A stretch of 39,267 nt of DNA. Source: a virus. Positions 5,589 to 14,955 of this stretch are shown one piece after another; the stretch's first letter is position 1, and each line of letters starts with the position of its first letter. Position numbers and translations under genes: made by a program. Under the pieces are notes generated by a model. That model worked only from the letters and a program-made list of their open reading frames with translations, searched no databases and had not been told where the DNA came from. The DNA is taken from IMG/VR virus record IMGVR_UViG_3300036846_000888, positions 1-39,267 of that record. The stretch is one strand, 5' to 3'.

Positions 5589-7516
5589 TGCCTCCTTTTA
5601 TCGAACTCTCCATATCCAAAGACCGGAAGTCTACTCTGTGCGGTAGGCTAAAAGAGATCTTTCAGACCTGCTTCACCGCTCGCATCACGCAGATCGATTC
5701 TAAGTACACGCGGTGGATGGATAACTATAGCGCAAAGCCCCTGGAAGCTATTCGCACCACTCCGTTCTACCGTGCGAGTAACTTCGTGCCGCAACTTATT
5801 CGGATGCACACGGACATCCTGAGCGCTCGTATCTTCGGCCTGATCCTATCCACCAAACCAATGTGGAACCCGATGACGTTGGGTAAAATCCCCCACGAGA
5901 TGAAAGAGGGTCTGTCCCGTTGGATGCAATACAAATCCCTCTACGACTTAAGGCTTCCCGAGATATTCGACACCGGGGTCTACCGCGCGTTCAAAACCGG
6001 ATCGTGCATTCTCAAAGGCCCTTGGGTTGAGGACCGTAGGTGGAAGGTATCCGGCCTTGGTAAAACGGTAGGCTCTCTCCAACAAGAGGAAAAGATCACC
6101 TCGTTCCTCGACCTTAGGCCGGTGGCGTTCGATGACGTTTGGGTTTGGCCTATCACTGTGCAATACTTACGTGATGCGAAAGCAATCTTCCATCGCCTCC
6201 GTATGACCAAAGAAGACGTTGAGTTTCGCAAGGCGAACAAGATTTGGGATCCTGACGCGTGTGACGCGATCTTGAACACCCCGGAACAGTCATCCGGCAC
6301 CGCGCGCGAAGCCCAAGCGGCTGAGGCAGGGATTTCACTCACGCCCGACGTCGTACGGCCTTACACCGCGATCGAAGCCACGATCGAATACCAACTCGAA
6401 CCTGGGAAGATATACGAGATCATTGTTGTGTTCAACCCTAAGGCGAGTGCGGACAAGGCATTCCTCAGGGGTTATTATAACCCGCTCAAGAAGCTAAGGA
6501 ACTGCTACGCGGAGATCAAATTCCTCCCTCGTGAGGACTTTATCTACGGTTATTCCATCCCTGAGATCTTGGAGCAGAGCCAAGAGGAACAAGCCCAGAT
6601 CCACAACGCCCGCAGGGACTCCAACACTATTGGTAACATCCCGACATTCAAAACCAAACGGTATAGCGACCAACCCAACCCGAGCGCGGAATGGTACCCG
6701 GGTAAAGTTTTCGTCCTCGAGCAAATGGATGATATGGATGTGCTCAACCTCCAAGTCAACTATAACTCCATGATCGATGAGGAACGATTCCTCATGTCCC
6801 TGGCCGAGCAATACACCGGGGTACAACCCCCAATGCAAGGGTATGGCAGCGGAGTCCTCGCAGGTAAACGTGGGATCTATTCCAGCCAAGGGACCCTAGC
6901 AATGCTCGCCGAAGGTAACCAGCGCCTGAACATCTACCTTCACCGGGCACGCTATCCTTTCCACGACATTGGTAACCTGATCTACCAAACTTACAAACAA
7001 TTCCAGCCAAACGGATCAGAATACACTATGTGGGGTGAAACAGGTGAAGCCGTCAGACAAAGTTTCAAGTTCGAAGAACCAGCAGACTACCCAGGATTCT
7101 TCTTCAACATTGCTGCAGCAGACGCAGGCGCTAATCGTGAAGTTGAAAGAACAAGTCTCCTTCTTATGGCTAACACGATGGGAGCCTACTACCGACAAAT
7201 CACAGAAGCCGCAGCAAGCATCACCCAACTCCCCAAAGGTCACCCGTTGGCGGCTGTTCTGCTCGCTGTTCTCGACGGAGCTAAGGACCTCGCTAACAGA
7301 TTGCTTTTCGCCTTCGACCAAGACGATCGCAAGCGTCTCGTGCCCGACGTGCGTGCAGTATTGGGAGGAAGTCCTGAAGCTGCAGCTCAACAGTCTGAAC
7401 GAACAGGATTGCCTCCAACTGAGGAACCTCTTTCAGTCGACGGACTACGAAGCCTATCGGAAAATCTTAATCAGGTCCCGAGCGGAAATGGCTCGGCGCC
7501 TGCAGGAGGAAGATAA
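5588..7516 (+). CDS. Portal protein (head-tail connector)
   Basis: A 642-aa protein; ATG 5588 sits in a TAATG junction. It forms the dodecameric portal ring at one vertex, through which DNA enters and leaves. Evidence: position right after TerL, size typical of podovirus portals, N-terminal region with Trp/Tyr-rich helices, a central motif (HNARRDSNTIG, residues about 345-355) of the kind found in the clip/stem part of large portals, then a helix-rich wing and a Gln/Ala/Pro-rich low-complexity tail after residue 610. Its last 143 bp are overlapped by the next gene in another frame. Confidence 0.85.
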   Translation: MPPFIELSISKDRKSTLCGRLKEIFQTCFTARITQIDSKYTRWMDNYSAKPLEAIRTTPFYRASNFVPQLIRMHTDILSARIFGLILSTKPMWNPMTLGKIPHEMKEGLSRWMQYKSLYDLRLPEIFDTGVYRAFKTGSCILKGPWVEDRRWKVSGLGKTVGSLQQEEKITSFLDLRPVAFDDVWVWPITVQYLRDAKAIFHRLRMTKEDVEFRKANKIWDPDACDAILNTPEQSSGTAREAQAAEAGISLTPDVVRPYTAIEATIEYQLEPGKIYEIIVVFNPKASADKAFLRGYYNPLKKLRNCYAEIKFLPREDFIYGYSIPEILEQSQEEQAQIHNARRDSNTIGNIPTFKTKRYSDQPNPSAEWYPGKVFVLEQMDDMDVLNLQVNYNSMIDEERFLMSLAEQYTGVQPPMQGYGSGVLAGKRGIYSSQGTLAMLAEGNQRLNIYLHRARYPFHDIGNLIYQTYKQFQPNGSEYTMWGETGEAVRQSFKFEEPADYPGFFFNIAAADAGANREVERTSLLLMANTMGAYYRQITEAAASITQLPKGHPLAAVLLAVLDGAKDLANRLLFAFDQDDRKRLVPDVRAVLGGSPEAAAQQSERTGLPPTEEPLSVDGLRSLSENLNQVPSGNGSAPAGGR

Positions 7517-7679
7517 CCCGATGAAGCTGTTTAAGGTTCAAGGAATGGCGCTTCAGGTGCGTATCACAGAACACCTACCGGTCGAGATCAACGAACTCCT
7601 AGCTACGTTTGACGAGCAACGTCAACGCGACAAAGAGCTAGCCGAAGCAAAGGAGAAACGCAATGTGGAAGTACGGTAA
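7374..7679 (+). CDS. Hypothetical helical protein, likely CTG start
   Basis: A frame overlapping the portal C-terminus reads as a helical, charged protein well before its first ATG (7488). A CTG at 7374 lies 5 nt after GGGAGG and would give a natural N-terminus (MKLQLNSLNEQD...), 101 aa in all. Alternatives are the GTG at 7353 or ATG 7521 (AGGAGG 11 nt upstream, 52 aa). The fold is two or three helices, and a small helical protein in this position is common after portal genes. Role unknown; it may be a scaffold-like or maturation factor. Confidence 0.65.
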   Translation: MKLQLNSLNEQDCLQLRNLFQSTDYEAYRKILIRSRAEMARRLQEEDNPMKLFKVQGMALQVRITEHLPVEINELLATFDEQRQRDKELAEAKEKRNVEVR

Positions 7680-8385
7680 GATCAGGCCTCAGCTCTTTTT
7701 CGCTGCTGGTCCTGTGTTTGGAGCAGACGATAGAGTGAGTGGAGGAGGTGGAGGAGGCGATGGCCTCCCAACCGAACTCCAGGGTAAGAGCGCTGCTGAG
7801 GTCGCAGCGTATTACCAAACCAAGATCAGGGAGATGAAGCCTCCTGATCAGCCGCCCCCTCCAGGAACAACCAACACAGACTTTTTCAACGATCCCACTG
7901 CCGCTGCCAACCGGTTGATCCAGGCTAAAGCGCTCACCAAGGAAGAATTCGACCGTGCAGCTTCCTCAATGCGCCCGTCCATGATCTGGGCGGCGAAGAA
8001 ACAATGCCAAGAGGCGCATAAAGACTTCGACCGGATCAAGGACAAGATCGCCGACATCATGTCTAAAGTTCCCGAGTGGCAGCACACCGACCCCAACATG
8101 TGGGAAACAGCATACATCTACGCTAAGGGTGCCGAGCACGATCGATTGGCTACCGAAGACCGTGTTGCCCCTCCAAGTGCTGAACCTGTTAACCCAGGCC
8201 TCACCCCTGGCGCCCCATTAACCGACTTGAGCAAGGTCACCCTCCCAGGACTGCGTAGCGACCAAACCGCGGCTAAGATTTGTGAACGCTTGCAGGTAGA
8301 TCACGATCGTTACCGAGCAAGCCAAAAAACTCTTGACGGCGATGGGATGCTTCCCATGACGCTAGATAACAGGGGGAAGCGATGA
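7663..8385 (+). CDS. Scaffold-like head assembly protein
   Basis: A 240-aa protein with a GGAG site before ATG 7663. It is hydrophilic, with a poly-Gly stretch (residues 27-32), a Pro run (about 64-68), long charged helices (85-150) and a basic C-terminal helix ending in Arg/Lys, which fits a scaffolding protein that is lost after capsid assembly. Its position between portal and capsid genes supports this. There is no recognisable protease domain. The assignment is positional and compositional. Confidence 0.55.
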   Translation: MWKYGKIRPQLFFAAGPVFGADDRVSGGGGGGDGLPTELQGKSAAEVAAYYQTKIREMKPPDQPPPPGTTNTDFFNDPTAAANRLIQAKALTKEEFDRAASSMRPSMIWAAKKQCQEAHKDFDRIKDKIADIMSKVPEWQHTDPNMWETAYIYAKGAEHDRLATEDRVAPPSAEPVNPGLTPGAPLTDLSKVTLPGLRSDQTAAKICERLQVDHDRYRASQKTLDGDGMLPMTLDNRGKR

Positions 8386-8873
8386 GCACAAAAATGCCAG
8401 AGTGGTACAAACCGCCCGATCAAGATCCACCCGACCCAAACATCCAAGTTTCGTCAGCGGCTCCAGCGAAGCCGATGACAAAGGAAGAACGGCGCAAGCG
8501 CTTCGCCGAACTTCGATCACGCATGGGACGCAGTCAGATAGAAGTAACGCCTCCTCCAGGAAAGGCAGCTTTCTGGGCGTCGAAAGACGATACAAAAGAA
8601 CTCGGTCGCTTGCAATGGATTGGGTACTCAATCGTCCACGACAACCCCGACAAGCCTGCTTGGAAAGCGAACGGAATGCAGCAAGACGGCACTTACGTTA
8701 TCGGTGACGTCATCCTCATGGAAGTTGATGAAGAAGTTCGTGACATGGTCCAAGAGGAATACCTTGACCGCCACGAGTCGATGTTGAAAAACGTAAAGTC
8801 CACGTTTATCAGCGACGCGGAGAGCCAAGGGGTGCCTGCATTCGAGGTCGCCAAACCCGGGATGAGACGATAG
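8382..8873 (+). CDS. Hypothetical head-region protein (163 aa)
   Basis: Starts in an ATGA overlap with the previous gene. The N-terminal 45 residues are Pro-rich and basic. The rest looks like a compact alpha/beta domain containing WIGYSIVHDNP and GDVILMEVDEEV, followed by a helix. It lies between the scaffold-like and decoration genes, so a structural or assembly role is likely, but I do not recognise the family. The last codons (GMRR stop) include a 15-base string also found at 2975-2989. Confidence 0.65.
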   Translation: MSTKMPEWYKPPDQDPPDPNIQVSSAAPAKPMTKEERRKRFAELRSRMGRSQIEVTPPPGKAAFWASKDDTKELGRLQWIGYSIVHDNPDKPAWKANGMQQDGTYVIGDVILMEVDEEVRDMVQEEYLDRHESMLKNVKSTFISDAESQGVPAFEVAKPGMRR

Positions 8874-8886
8874 AGAGGAGAAAGCA

Positions 8887-9501
8887 TTGCCTGCAAGTAC
8901 TAGCATAGCGAGGCCGATTTACCCATACCGGATTACTAGCAACGCCTCTGGCGTTGCGCAAGGTGACCGGGTGGCTGAGAAAGCCTCACAAACGTTTCTT
9001 CAAGGTACTCCCGTGCAGGTCGATGTGGCTGGCGCAACTGGTTTTCTCATTGCATGCCCTGCAATGACTTCGGTCGCAACCGCTATCATCGCCGGTATCT
9101 CACAGGAGAACGGACACAACTTAGGGGTTAGTGGAGTGGCTCAAACCCTCTCCACCGGACAAATCCCTCCCAACCAACCCAACGCTGTTGTCATCCCTGT
9201 TGGCGCACCTCCCAACGACGGGACGTCAGGTTTTTGGGTTGCAGACCCGGTCACCGAGTTCATCGGAGTGTTTGGCGACAGCGCTGACAACACTCTCGCC
9301 GTCCTCGCCCAAGCCCAGAAAGCTGCGATCTTTGGTTTGTTCAAAGACCCCGGTAACTCCTTCTGGTATGTTGACCATAACGTTACCACAGCCGCAGGCG
9401 GTGCCTGTGTCGAAATCGTCGACTTCTTCAGCCCGATCGGCACGCTAAACGGGTTAGTTATCTTCCGCGTCACTCGTGCAGCGCAACAGGAGAACAAATA
9501 A
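8887..9501 (+). CDS. Putative capsid decoration protein
   Basis: The only sensible start is TTG 8887, placed 6 nt after AGAGGAG; the first in-frame ATG is 58 codons later. The 204-aa product is rich in Ala, Gly, Val and Thr, mostly beta, with no charged helices. Together with its place just before the major capsid gene this fits a head decoration or stabilisation protein. It ends in a TAATG junction with the capsid gene. The family is not identified from sequence alone. Confidence 0.6.
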   Translation: MPASTSIARPIYPYRITSNASGVAQGDRVAEKASQTFLQGTPVQVDVAGATGFLIACPAMTSVATAIIAGISQENGHNLGVSGVAQTLSTGQIPPNQPNAVVIPVGAPPNDGTSGFWVADPVTEFIGVFGDSADNTLAVLAQAQKAAIFGLFKDPGNSFWYVDHNVTTAAGGACVEIVDFFSPIGTLNGLVIFRVTRAAQQENK

Positions 9502-10394
9502 TGGCTAGCACACGTGGCGCATTTAGCCAATTGCTCGCACCGGGGTTGTTTTCTGTCATTTACGAAGACCTTGAGATGCACCCAGAGGAATACTCCCAGT
9601 TATTCAACATCTACCCGAGCGAGTCAGCGTATGAGGAAGACCAGCTGATTGCCGGCCTCGGCACCGTACCACAAAAACCAGAGGGCACCGCGATTGCTTT
9701 GGACGAACCAATCCAAGGCGGTTCTTTGCGGTACACCATGGTTTCCTACGGACTTGGGTTCCAAGTCACTCGGGAAATGTGGGATGATGACAAATACGGG
9801 ATCATGCGTCGGGTTAGCCAGGACTTTGCTGGGTCTATCCGCCAAACAGTCGAGGCTGCGTTTGCTGGGGTTCTCATCAACTCCTTCACCACGCAAAAGA
9901 CAATCGATGGTGTGAGCCTTTGCAACACCGCTCACCCGCTCTTGGGCGGAGGCACGTACTCGAATCGGTCGGCCACCGATATCGCGTTCAGTGTTTCCGG
10001 TCTCCAGGAGCTCACCCTACTGTTCGAAAAAATGGTGAACGAGCGCGGTTTGCTCAAGCGCACCGTGCCTGAGCAGGTTTGGATGGCGACGGACAACCAG
10101 TTCAAAGCTGGTGAGATCCTGCACTCCGCATACAAACCCTACACGGGCACGAACGAAGTCAACACGATGCAAGGGCGGTTCACCCCTTACGTTAACCACT
10201 ACTTCACCAACCCGAACCAATGGTGGATGACCAGCGCCAAGCGCGGCCACACTCTCAAAGGCTATTGGCGCACACAACCCCAGTTCGACTCCCAGGACGA
10301 TTTCATGACCAAGGGAGCGTCCTTCAGCGTATTCTTCCGATTCGTGCCAGGCGTCACCTATTGGCACGGACTCGCCGGCAGCAACGGAGCGTAA
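9501..10394 (+). CDS. Major capsid protein (HK97 fold, gpT-like)
   Basis: A 297-aa protein. The N-terminal helix (PGLFSVIYEDLEMHPEEY) is followed by a segment with FQVTREMWDDDKYGIM and the hallmark NTAHPLLGGGTYSN (residues about 140-153), characteristic of Mu gpT-type HK97-fold major heads. The C-terminus has RGHTLKGYWRTQPQFDS and ends in a beta-strand with FFRFVPGVTYWHG. It builds the icosahedral shell. There is no N-terminal delta domain, so a separate scaffold, such as the 7663-8385 protein, would be needed. Confidence 0.88.
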   Translation: MASTRGAFSQLLAPGLFSVIYEDLEMHPEEYSQLFNIYPSESAYEEDQLIAGLGTVPQKPEGTAIALDEPIQGGSLRYTMVSYGLGFQVTREMWDDDKYGIMRRVSQDFAGSIRQTVEAAFAGVLINSFTTQKTIDGVSLCNTAHPLLGGGTYSNRSATDIAFSVSGLQELTLLFEKMVNERGLLKRTVPEQVWMATDNQFKAGEILHSAYKPYTGTNEVNTMQGRFTPYVNHYFTNPNQWWMTSAKRGHTLKGYWRTQPQFDSQDDFMTKGASFSVFFRFVPGVTYWHGLAGSNGA

Positions 10395-10397
10395 CCA

Positions 10398-10946
10398 ATG
10401 AGCGCACCAATTGCAGCTAACGTGATCGGACCCCATATCTCATTCCCGTTCCAGGGGATCATCCCAAACCCTCCTACAGCGTATCCAGAGGGTTTGCTCT
10501 CCATGGGACGGTACCTAGGTATGGTAGAGTACCAATTCACGAGTGCCCAACTGCTCGCTCTTCCCGGCACAAAGGTGCAGTTGGTTGCATCTCCGCCTGT
10601 CCCTCCACACGGGTTCGGGAGTGCGTTTGCTCTCGTCCCCGAAGCCTGGTTTGTTCAGTTCAAACCAAAGACAACCGCATATACCTTGGGCAACGCGGAC
10701 AATAAGTTCCAGGTGCAATACACCGGACAAGCAACCGGACTATTACAAGCCGCCGCAGCAGGACTTGTCGACCAAGCAGCAGGAACAGTTGTCAGGACAG
10801 CAGCGCTCGCCGCTGGCAACCTTGCTCAAGCCGTCGTCGCAGGTCTCGGCCTTGAAATGTCTCTTGTCGGAACAACCCCAGCGTTAACCCTTGGTGACGG
10901 TTCCGTCATTATCTTCATGCATTATAGCATAGTCGATCTACAATAA
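10398..10946 (+). CDS. Hypothetical structural protein (182 aa)
   Basis: A 182-aa protein directly after the capsid gene. The first half is Pro/Gly-rich and beta-like with a VQLVASPPVPPHGFGSAF motif. Residues 100-150 form an Ala-rich helix, and it ends with hydrophobic strands. The composition resembles small virion proteins such as head-completion or capsid accessory factors. I do not recognise it. A stem-loop follows its stop. Confidence 0.6.
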   Translation: MSAPIAANVIGPHISFPFQGIIPNPPTAYPEGLLSMGRYLGMVEYQFTSAQLLALPGTKVQLVASPPVPPHGFGSAFALVPEAWFVQFKPKTTAYTLGNADNKFQVQYTGQATGLLQAAAAGLVDQAAGTVVRTAALAAGNLAQAVVAGLGLEMSLVGTTPALTLGDGSVIIFMHYSIVDLQ

Positions 10947-10953
10947 CTCTTTC

Positions 10954-10980
10954 TGGGAGGGTGTCTCGAGCATCCTCCCA
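10954..10980 (+). terminator. Stem-loop after head genes (weak terminator or processing site)
   Basis: TGGGAGG (10954-10960) pairs perfectly with CCTCCCA (10974-10980) around a 13-nt loop, in the longest gap of the late arm (54 bp). There is no T-tract, so a partial terminator or an RNase-resistant 3' end that raises head-gene mRNA is more likely than a full stop. Confidence 0.4.
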
Positions 10981-11000
10981 CTCTACTGAAAGGACAGGTT

Positions 11001-11288
11001 ATGGCACCTCAACTTGCTGCAAACCCGTTGACATGGACCAATGGCGATCCTGTCCCGACGACGTTCTTCAACACAACGTGTAAGCTTCGCCATATAGAGT
11101 TTGATGGTTATTCAGCCGCAGCTGATGCCATAACTCTCACAGATATTGATGGGAAGGGTTCTATTCTTCTCCAGGGTGATGTAGACCTAGCCCAGGTTCG
11201 AACAGGGAATATCGGCTGGATGCATGGGCTTAAGCTTACCGTCGCGTCGTTGGCAACAACCGGAAAAGTCTCAGTGTTTTTCGAATGA
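11001..11288 (+). CDS. Small beta-rich structural protein (95 aa)
   Basis: An AAAGGA site precedes ATG 11001. The 95-aa product is a short beta-sandwich-like protein (strands around LRHIEF, AITLTDID, SILLQGDV, LKLTVASL, KVSVFFE) of the type found in many head and tail accessory proteins. It lies between the capsid genes and the fibre genes. No family is assigned. Confidence 0.65.
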   Translation: MAPQLAANPLTWTNGDPVPTTFFNTTCKLRHIEFDGYSAAADAITLTDIDGKGSILLQGDVDLAQVRTGNIGWMHGLKLTVASLATTGKVSVFFE

Positions 11289-11295
11289 GGGCGAA

Positions 11296-14200
11296 ATGAA
11301 GAGATTCCTAACCGGGGTTTTGTTCTTCCTAGCCAGTGCGCTAGCTGCCTTTGGGCAGTCGACTACGTTGAGTGGAAACGTAACCGACGCTGGCGGGCAA
11401 GCTTGGGCAGGAGGGACGATCATTTGCCAGTTCGTCCCTAACCAAGGGCAGCAGGATTACACATGGACTGGCGGGCCGTTTGGCACAGCGCAAAAAACGG
11501 TGAACGGTGCGCTTGACGGGTCGGGTAACTATTCGATTAGTGTTCCGTCTAACACAGCGATTTCCCCAAGCGGGACCAAATGGCAATGCACTGTGCAATC
11601 AGCGACGAGCGCTACGGTCACCGCACAGGTTAAGATTACAGTTACCGGAGCAACTCAAACCCAGAACTTCACCCCGGCTGCGATTAGAGTTGACGCGGGG
11701 ATCAACGCTCCTGGAATAGCGTATAGCGACGCTGAAGTTAGCGCACAGGTAGGGCAGTTTTACTACAACCTAACCCTGAGCACTTACCGTGTGTGTACCG
11801 CGTCTACAGGTTCCACATGTTCTGTTTGGGCGACAATGGGCGGAGGTGGTGGTTCGTTAGTCGTCCCTGGTAACGTGGGAGACCTTCAAGCTAAGTTGAC
11901 TAACTCAACACTTCAACCTGTTGGGATCAATCAATCAATAGCCGGCACCCAAACCCAGCAACAGTCTTACGGGTTCACCATCGTAGAAAGCCCGCTTAGC
12001 GACGCGTTTAATTTCGTCCACTTCAATAGCACTTGCAATGTGCCTTCTAGTGGAGTAGTTCAACCAAGTGCTACAAACACTATATGCTTCCCTATTTTTG
12101 TGGGGCAGTTGTGGCCACATAATCAATACTCTGAAATTACCCTCCCTGTGGGCGGAACCAATACAGAATTCGCTATTCTGGTGGATTCAAATGTACCAAG
12201 AACGAATGCCTATCAGCTGGATTCCGGCATCATCTCTCTCGGTTTCGGGCACGCAAGCACCTTCACGGTGACGGCGATTGTAGGCGGGACTTCCCACGCT
12301 ATTGATACCTTCACAGCGACAGCGAACGTAAACGATAAGTGGCGGTTTCAAATCGACGGAAATGTTCTGACTACTTTTCAAAACGGGTCGCTAGTTCACA
12401 CGACAATCGATACCACCTTCAACGGGCAAATCCCTGGGGGGTATCCTGGGTTTGGGCTATATAACTTCGGCAACGTAACGCTTGCACGCGTCAGTCTATG
12501 GGCGGCTGGCGGCGCAGTTCAAACGATTCAAACGAACGCTGGAGCCGTCGAAAACGCTTCACCGCAGGGCAATGTTTCTTTGAAACCTTCACCTGCCGGT
12601 GTTACTGGACAAGACGGTATACTTTACGTGAGCGCTGTTGGTAACGATGGAAACGATGGATTATCCTGGGGTACAGCAAAGAAAACAATCTATGAAGCGT
12701 TGTTATCCTTGCCGAACGCTGTGCAGGTCCCACCTACTGCTGGTTCAGGAACTATCTACGTCACTGGGGGTTTCACCAGCCCGTTTGTCAACGGTGGTAT
12801 TTGGCTTATGGGTCCGGCCGACCCGAACTACGCCAACCCTCCTGCTGGTTGGTTGCGCGTGACCAATGCTGGTGGGACATCCATCAACATCGTTGGTGTT
12901 CCTAATAACCAATCTGGACCTAACCCCCACATAGGGACGGCTATTACAACTAAAACAAACGGGATTGGGATATCCAACGGCGACCCTTTTGTTTGGCTTT
13001 CGTCTACTACAGAACCGATCAATATCTCCAACCTAGCTGGTGGAGGTGGTGCTCGTTTTGCTCTACTCGGTGAATGCTCAAACGGAACTGACCGAACAGG
13101 CACGTGTGTCGTAAACAACGATGTGTTCAACAACGTACATGGTATCGCCAACTTCAACTCTGGCAGCGGCCCATGCGTCGATATTACCGGGCAATCGTAT
13201 TGGATTTGGATGCGAGACATCGGCTGCGTAGGCAACGCCGTACTAGCCGGACCCACCGCCAACAACGCTGCTGCAATTTTGATCGATGGCGCGGCTAACC
13301 AGGGCAATGGATTGATTTCCATCACCGATGCGAATCTTTCAACTGGAGGGATCAAAATTGTTGGTGGTTCCGATATCATCATAGACAACGTGTTCATGGA
13401 AGGCGATTTTGTTCACGCGATGCCGCCGACGGTTTGGTTTACCAACTGGACTTCCACCAGCACAGCAATTCTTTCTCATATTGAAGGTGGGGATTTAGGT
13501 CCTAACACATCACCTTGCATCCAGGTTGACAGCCTAGTTCCTGCTCCCGGTGCTGGCCCGGTTATCTTCAGTCCAAGCTGTACGATTTTAGGGCAAGCGA
13601 TTGTTCTAAACTCAACCCAGAACAACATACTCCCACCTGCTATTTCCACAGCCAACCCTCGTAGGCAGGGGCAGTTAGGTTTCTGGGCGAACGAGATCGT
13701 AGGGCAAACCGACGTGGCTCGTCGCAATCAAGCGTTGGTTCCAGCCCGCTTTGCCAACCTAGCCCCGTCAGACGGAACAACTTGGGGCAATCAAGACCCA
13801 CCTAACTCCACCATCACTCCTGGTCAAACTGATCCGTTCGGTGGAACAGGAGCGGTACTCGCGGTTCACAACATCGCCGGAGGAGAGGGACTCATCATCC
13901 CAAGCCCAGGTCTTTCCTACACAGGAGTTATTGGAGATTGGATTGTCATCGGCATCTGGGAACTAGGGATGGGTGGCGACAACAACCTCATAACCGCTCC
14001 TACCGGTTTGACTTTTAGCTCAGTCATTACCGACAACATGCTTCTAACCAATGACAAGTGGACCTTTAGGTGGAAAGCGCAGAAGGTAGCTAATACTGCT
14101 TCTGTTACTTTATATATGGCTCCTCAGTACTCAAATAGCCTCCACCCGCTCTACTACGCTCCGGTGATGTATATCATCCCGAACGGTACGATATCAGATA

Positions 14201-14955
14201 ACGAAGTAATCGAGTTTGCTTCGTCGATGGCGGCTACGGACATTACCTGCCCGGTTGGAAGAATCTGCAACGTTCCCGGTCATCCTCTCCAGGTGAGCGC
14301 ACTTGCTCTCGGCTCCAGCAACCTAGCGACAGGGCTTAGTGGTAACAGTGGTATCCTCGGGCAAACAAGCGGAGGATTTACTAACGGCAACCTACGTAAG
14401 AGTGATGCAAACGGTAACGCGGTGGATTCAGGGATCGCGGCGGGAGCACCGTTTGTATCCAAGCCGTTCGTACCATTCGGTGTATGCAATAACGCTACCC
14501 CGGGCACAGCGCTTAGCCTACCGACATCCAACGCAGCTTCTCCTGCATGTAACACGGGGACCAATATCCAAGAAGGTACGTTGAACTTCGCTGATGGCCA
14601 AAGCGCACAATTCACCTACCTCATCCCGTCAGATTGGACTGGAGCAATTGACGCTCGCCTCGTGTTCTTCGACGCGTCTACATCTGGCACGGTTATCTTC
14701 CAGATCGCGACTTCGTGCGCGGCGACCAGCGGCTCGACCAACGATGACTTAGTGTTCAACACACCAGATGCATTCGCCACGATTACTCTCAATGCGACAG
14801 CTAACGCCCAATGGCAAACAGCTAAAACCGGCATCAATACTACTGGGTGCTCGGCTAGCAACACCATGCAAGTGAAGATTATCCGGACTACGGATACCGC
14901 AGTTTCAGCAGCTCAGGTAAAGGGTTTGGAGTTAACAGTTCGGAGGCAACTGTGA
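11296..14955 (+). CDS. Signal-peptide-bearing tail fibre/spike-like protein (1219 aa)
   Basis: ATG 11296 follows GAGGGCGAA. Residues 1-20 form a textbook Sec signal peptide (Lys/Arg, then FLTGVLFFLASALAAFG, cleavage before QS). A beta-sandwich follows (20-150, SGNVTDAGGQAW type), then a lectin/LamG-like region (about 222-405). A domain opening with YVSAVGNDGNDGLSWGTAKK (about 445) starts a long right-handed beta-helix to about 790, like pectate-lyase folds, and a beta-rich C-terminal region ends the protein. Many Cys residues suit an oxidising compartment. Gene order suggests a receptor-binding spike or a depolymerase that digests surface glycans. The signal peptide is unusual for a virion protein; secretion from the infected cell is an alternative. 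Confidence 0.7.
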   Translation: MKRFLTGVLFFLASALAAFGQSTTLSGNVTDAGGQAWAGGTIICQFVPNQGQQDYTWTGGPFGTAQKTVNGALDGSGNYSISVPSNTAISPSGTKWQCTVQSATSATVTAQVKITVTGATQTQNFTPAAIRVDAGINAPGIAYSDAEVSAQVGQFYYNLTLSTYRVCTASTGSTCSVWATMGGGGGSLVVPGNVGDLQAKLTNSTLQPVGINQSIAGTQTQQQSYGFTIVESPLSDAFNFVHFNSTCNVPSSGVVQPSATNTICFPIFVGQLWPHNQYSEITLPVGGTNTEFAILVDSNVPRTNAYQLDSGIISLGFGHASTFTVTAIVGGTSHAIDTFTATANVNDKWRFQIDGNVLTTFQNGSLVHTTIDTTFNGQIPGGYPGFGLYNFGNVTLARVSLWAAGGAVQTIQTNAGAVENASPQGNVSLKPSPAGVTGQDGILYVSAVGNDGNDGLSWGTAKKTIYEALLSLPNAVQVPPTAGSGTIYVTGGFTSPFVNGGIWLMGPADPNYANPPAGWLRVTNAGGTSINIVGVPNNQSGPNPHIGTAITTKTNGIGISNGDPFVWLSSTTEPINISNLAGGGGARFALLGECSNGTDRTGTCVVNNDVFNNVHGIANFNSGSGPCVDITGQSYWIWMRDIGCVGNAVLAGPTANNAAAILIDGAANQGNGLISITDANLSTGGIKIVGGSDIIIDNVFMEGDFVHAMPPTVWFTNWTSTSTAILSHIEGGDLGPNTSPCIQVDSLVPAPGAGPVIFSPSCTILGQAIVLNSTQNNILPPAISTANPRRQGQLGFWANEIVGQTDVARRNQALVPARFANLAPSDGTTWGNQDPPNSTITPGQTDPFGGTGAVLAVHNIAGGEGLIIPSPGLSYTGVIGDWIVIGIWELGMGGDNNLITAPTGLTFSSVITDNMLLTNDKWTFRWKAQKVANTASVTLYMAPQYSNSLHPLYYAPVMYIIPNGTISDNEVIEFASSMAATDITCPVGRICNVPGHPLQVSALALGSSNLATGLSGNSGILGQTSGGFTNGNLRKSDANGNAVDSGIAAGAPFVSKPFVPFGVCNNATPGTALSLPTSNAASPACNTGTNIQEGTLNFADGQSAQFTYLIPSDWTGAIDARLVFFDASTSGTVIFQIATSCAATSGSTNDDLVFNTPDAFATITLNATANAQWQTAKTGINTTGCSASNTMQVKIIRTTDTAVSAAQVKGLELTVRRQL

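Noticed and set aside
12828-13397. 189-codon open frame on the minus strand inside the 1219-aa fibre gene
   Set aside because: Antisense to a well-supported beta-helix protein, has no ribosome site, and its translation is low-complexity Pro/Ile/Ala typical of a shadow frame.
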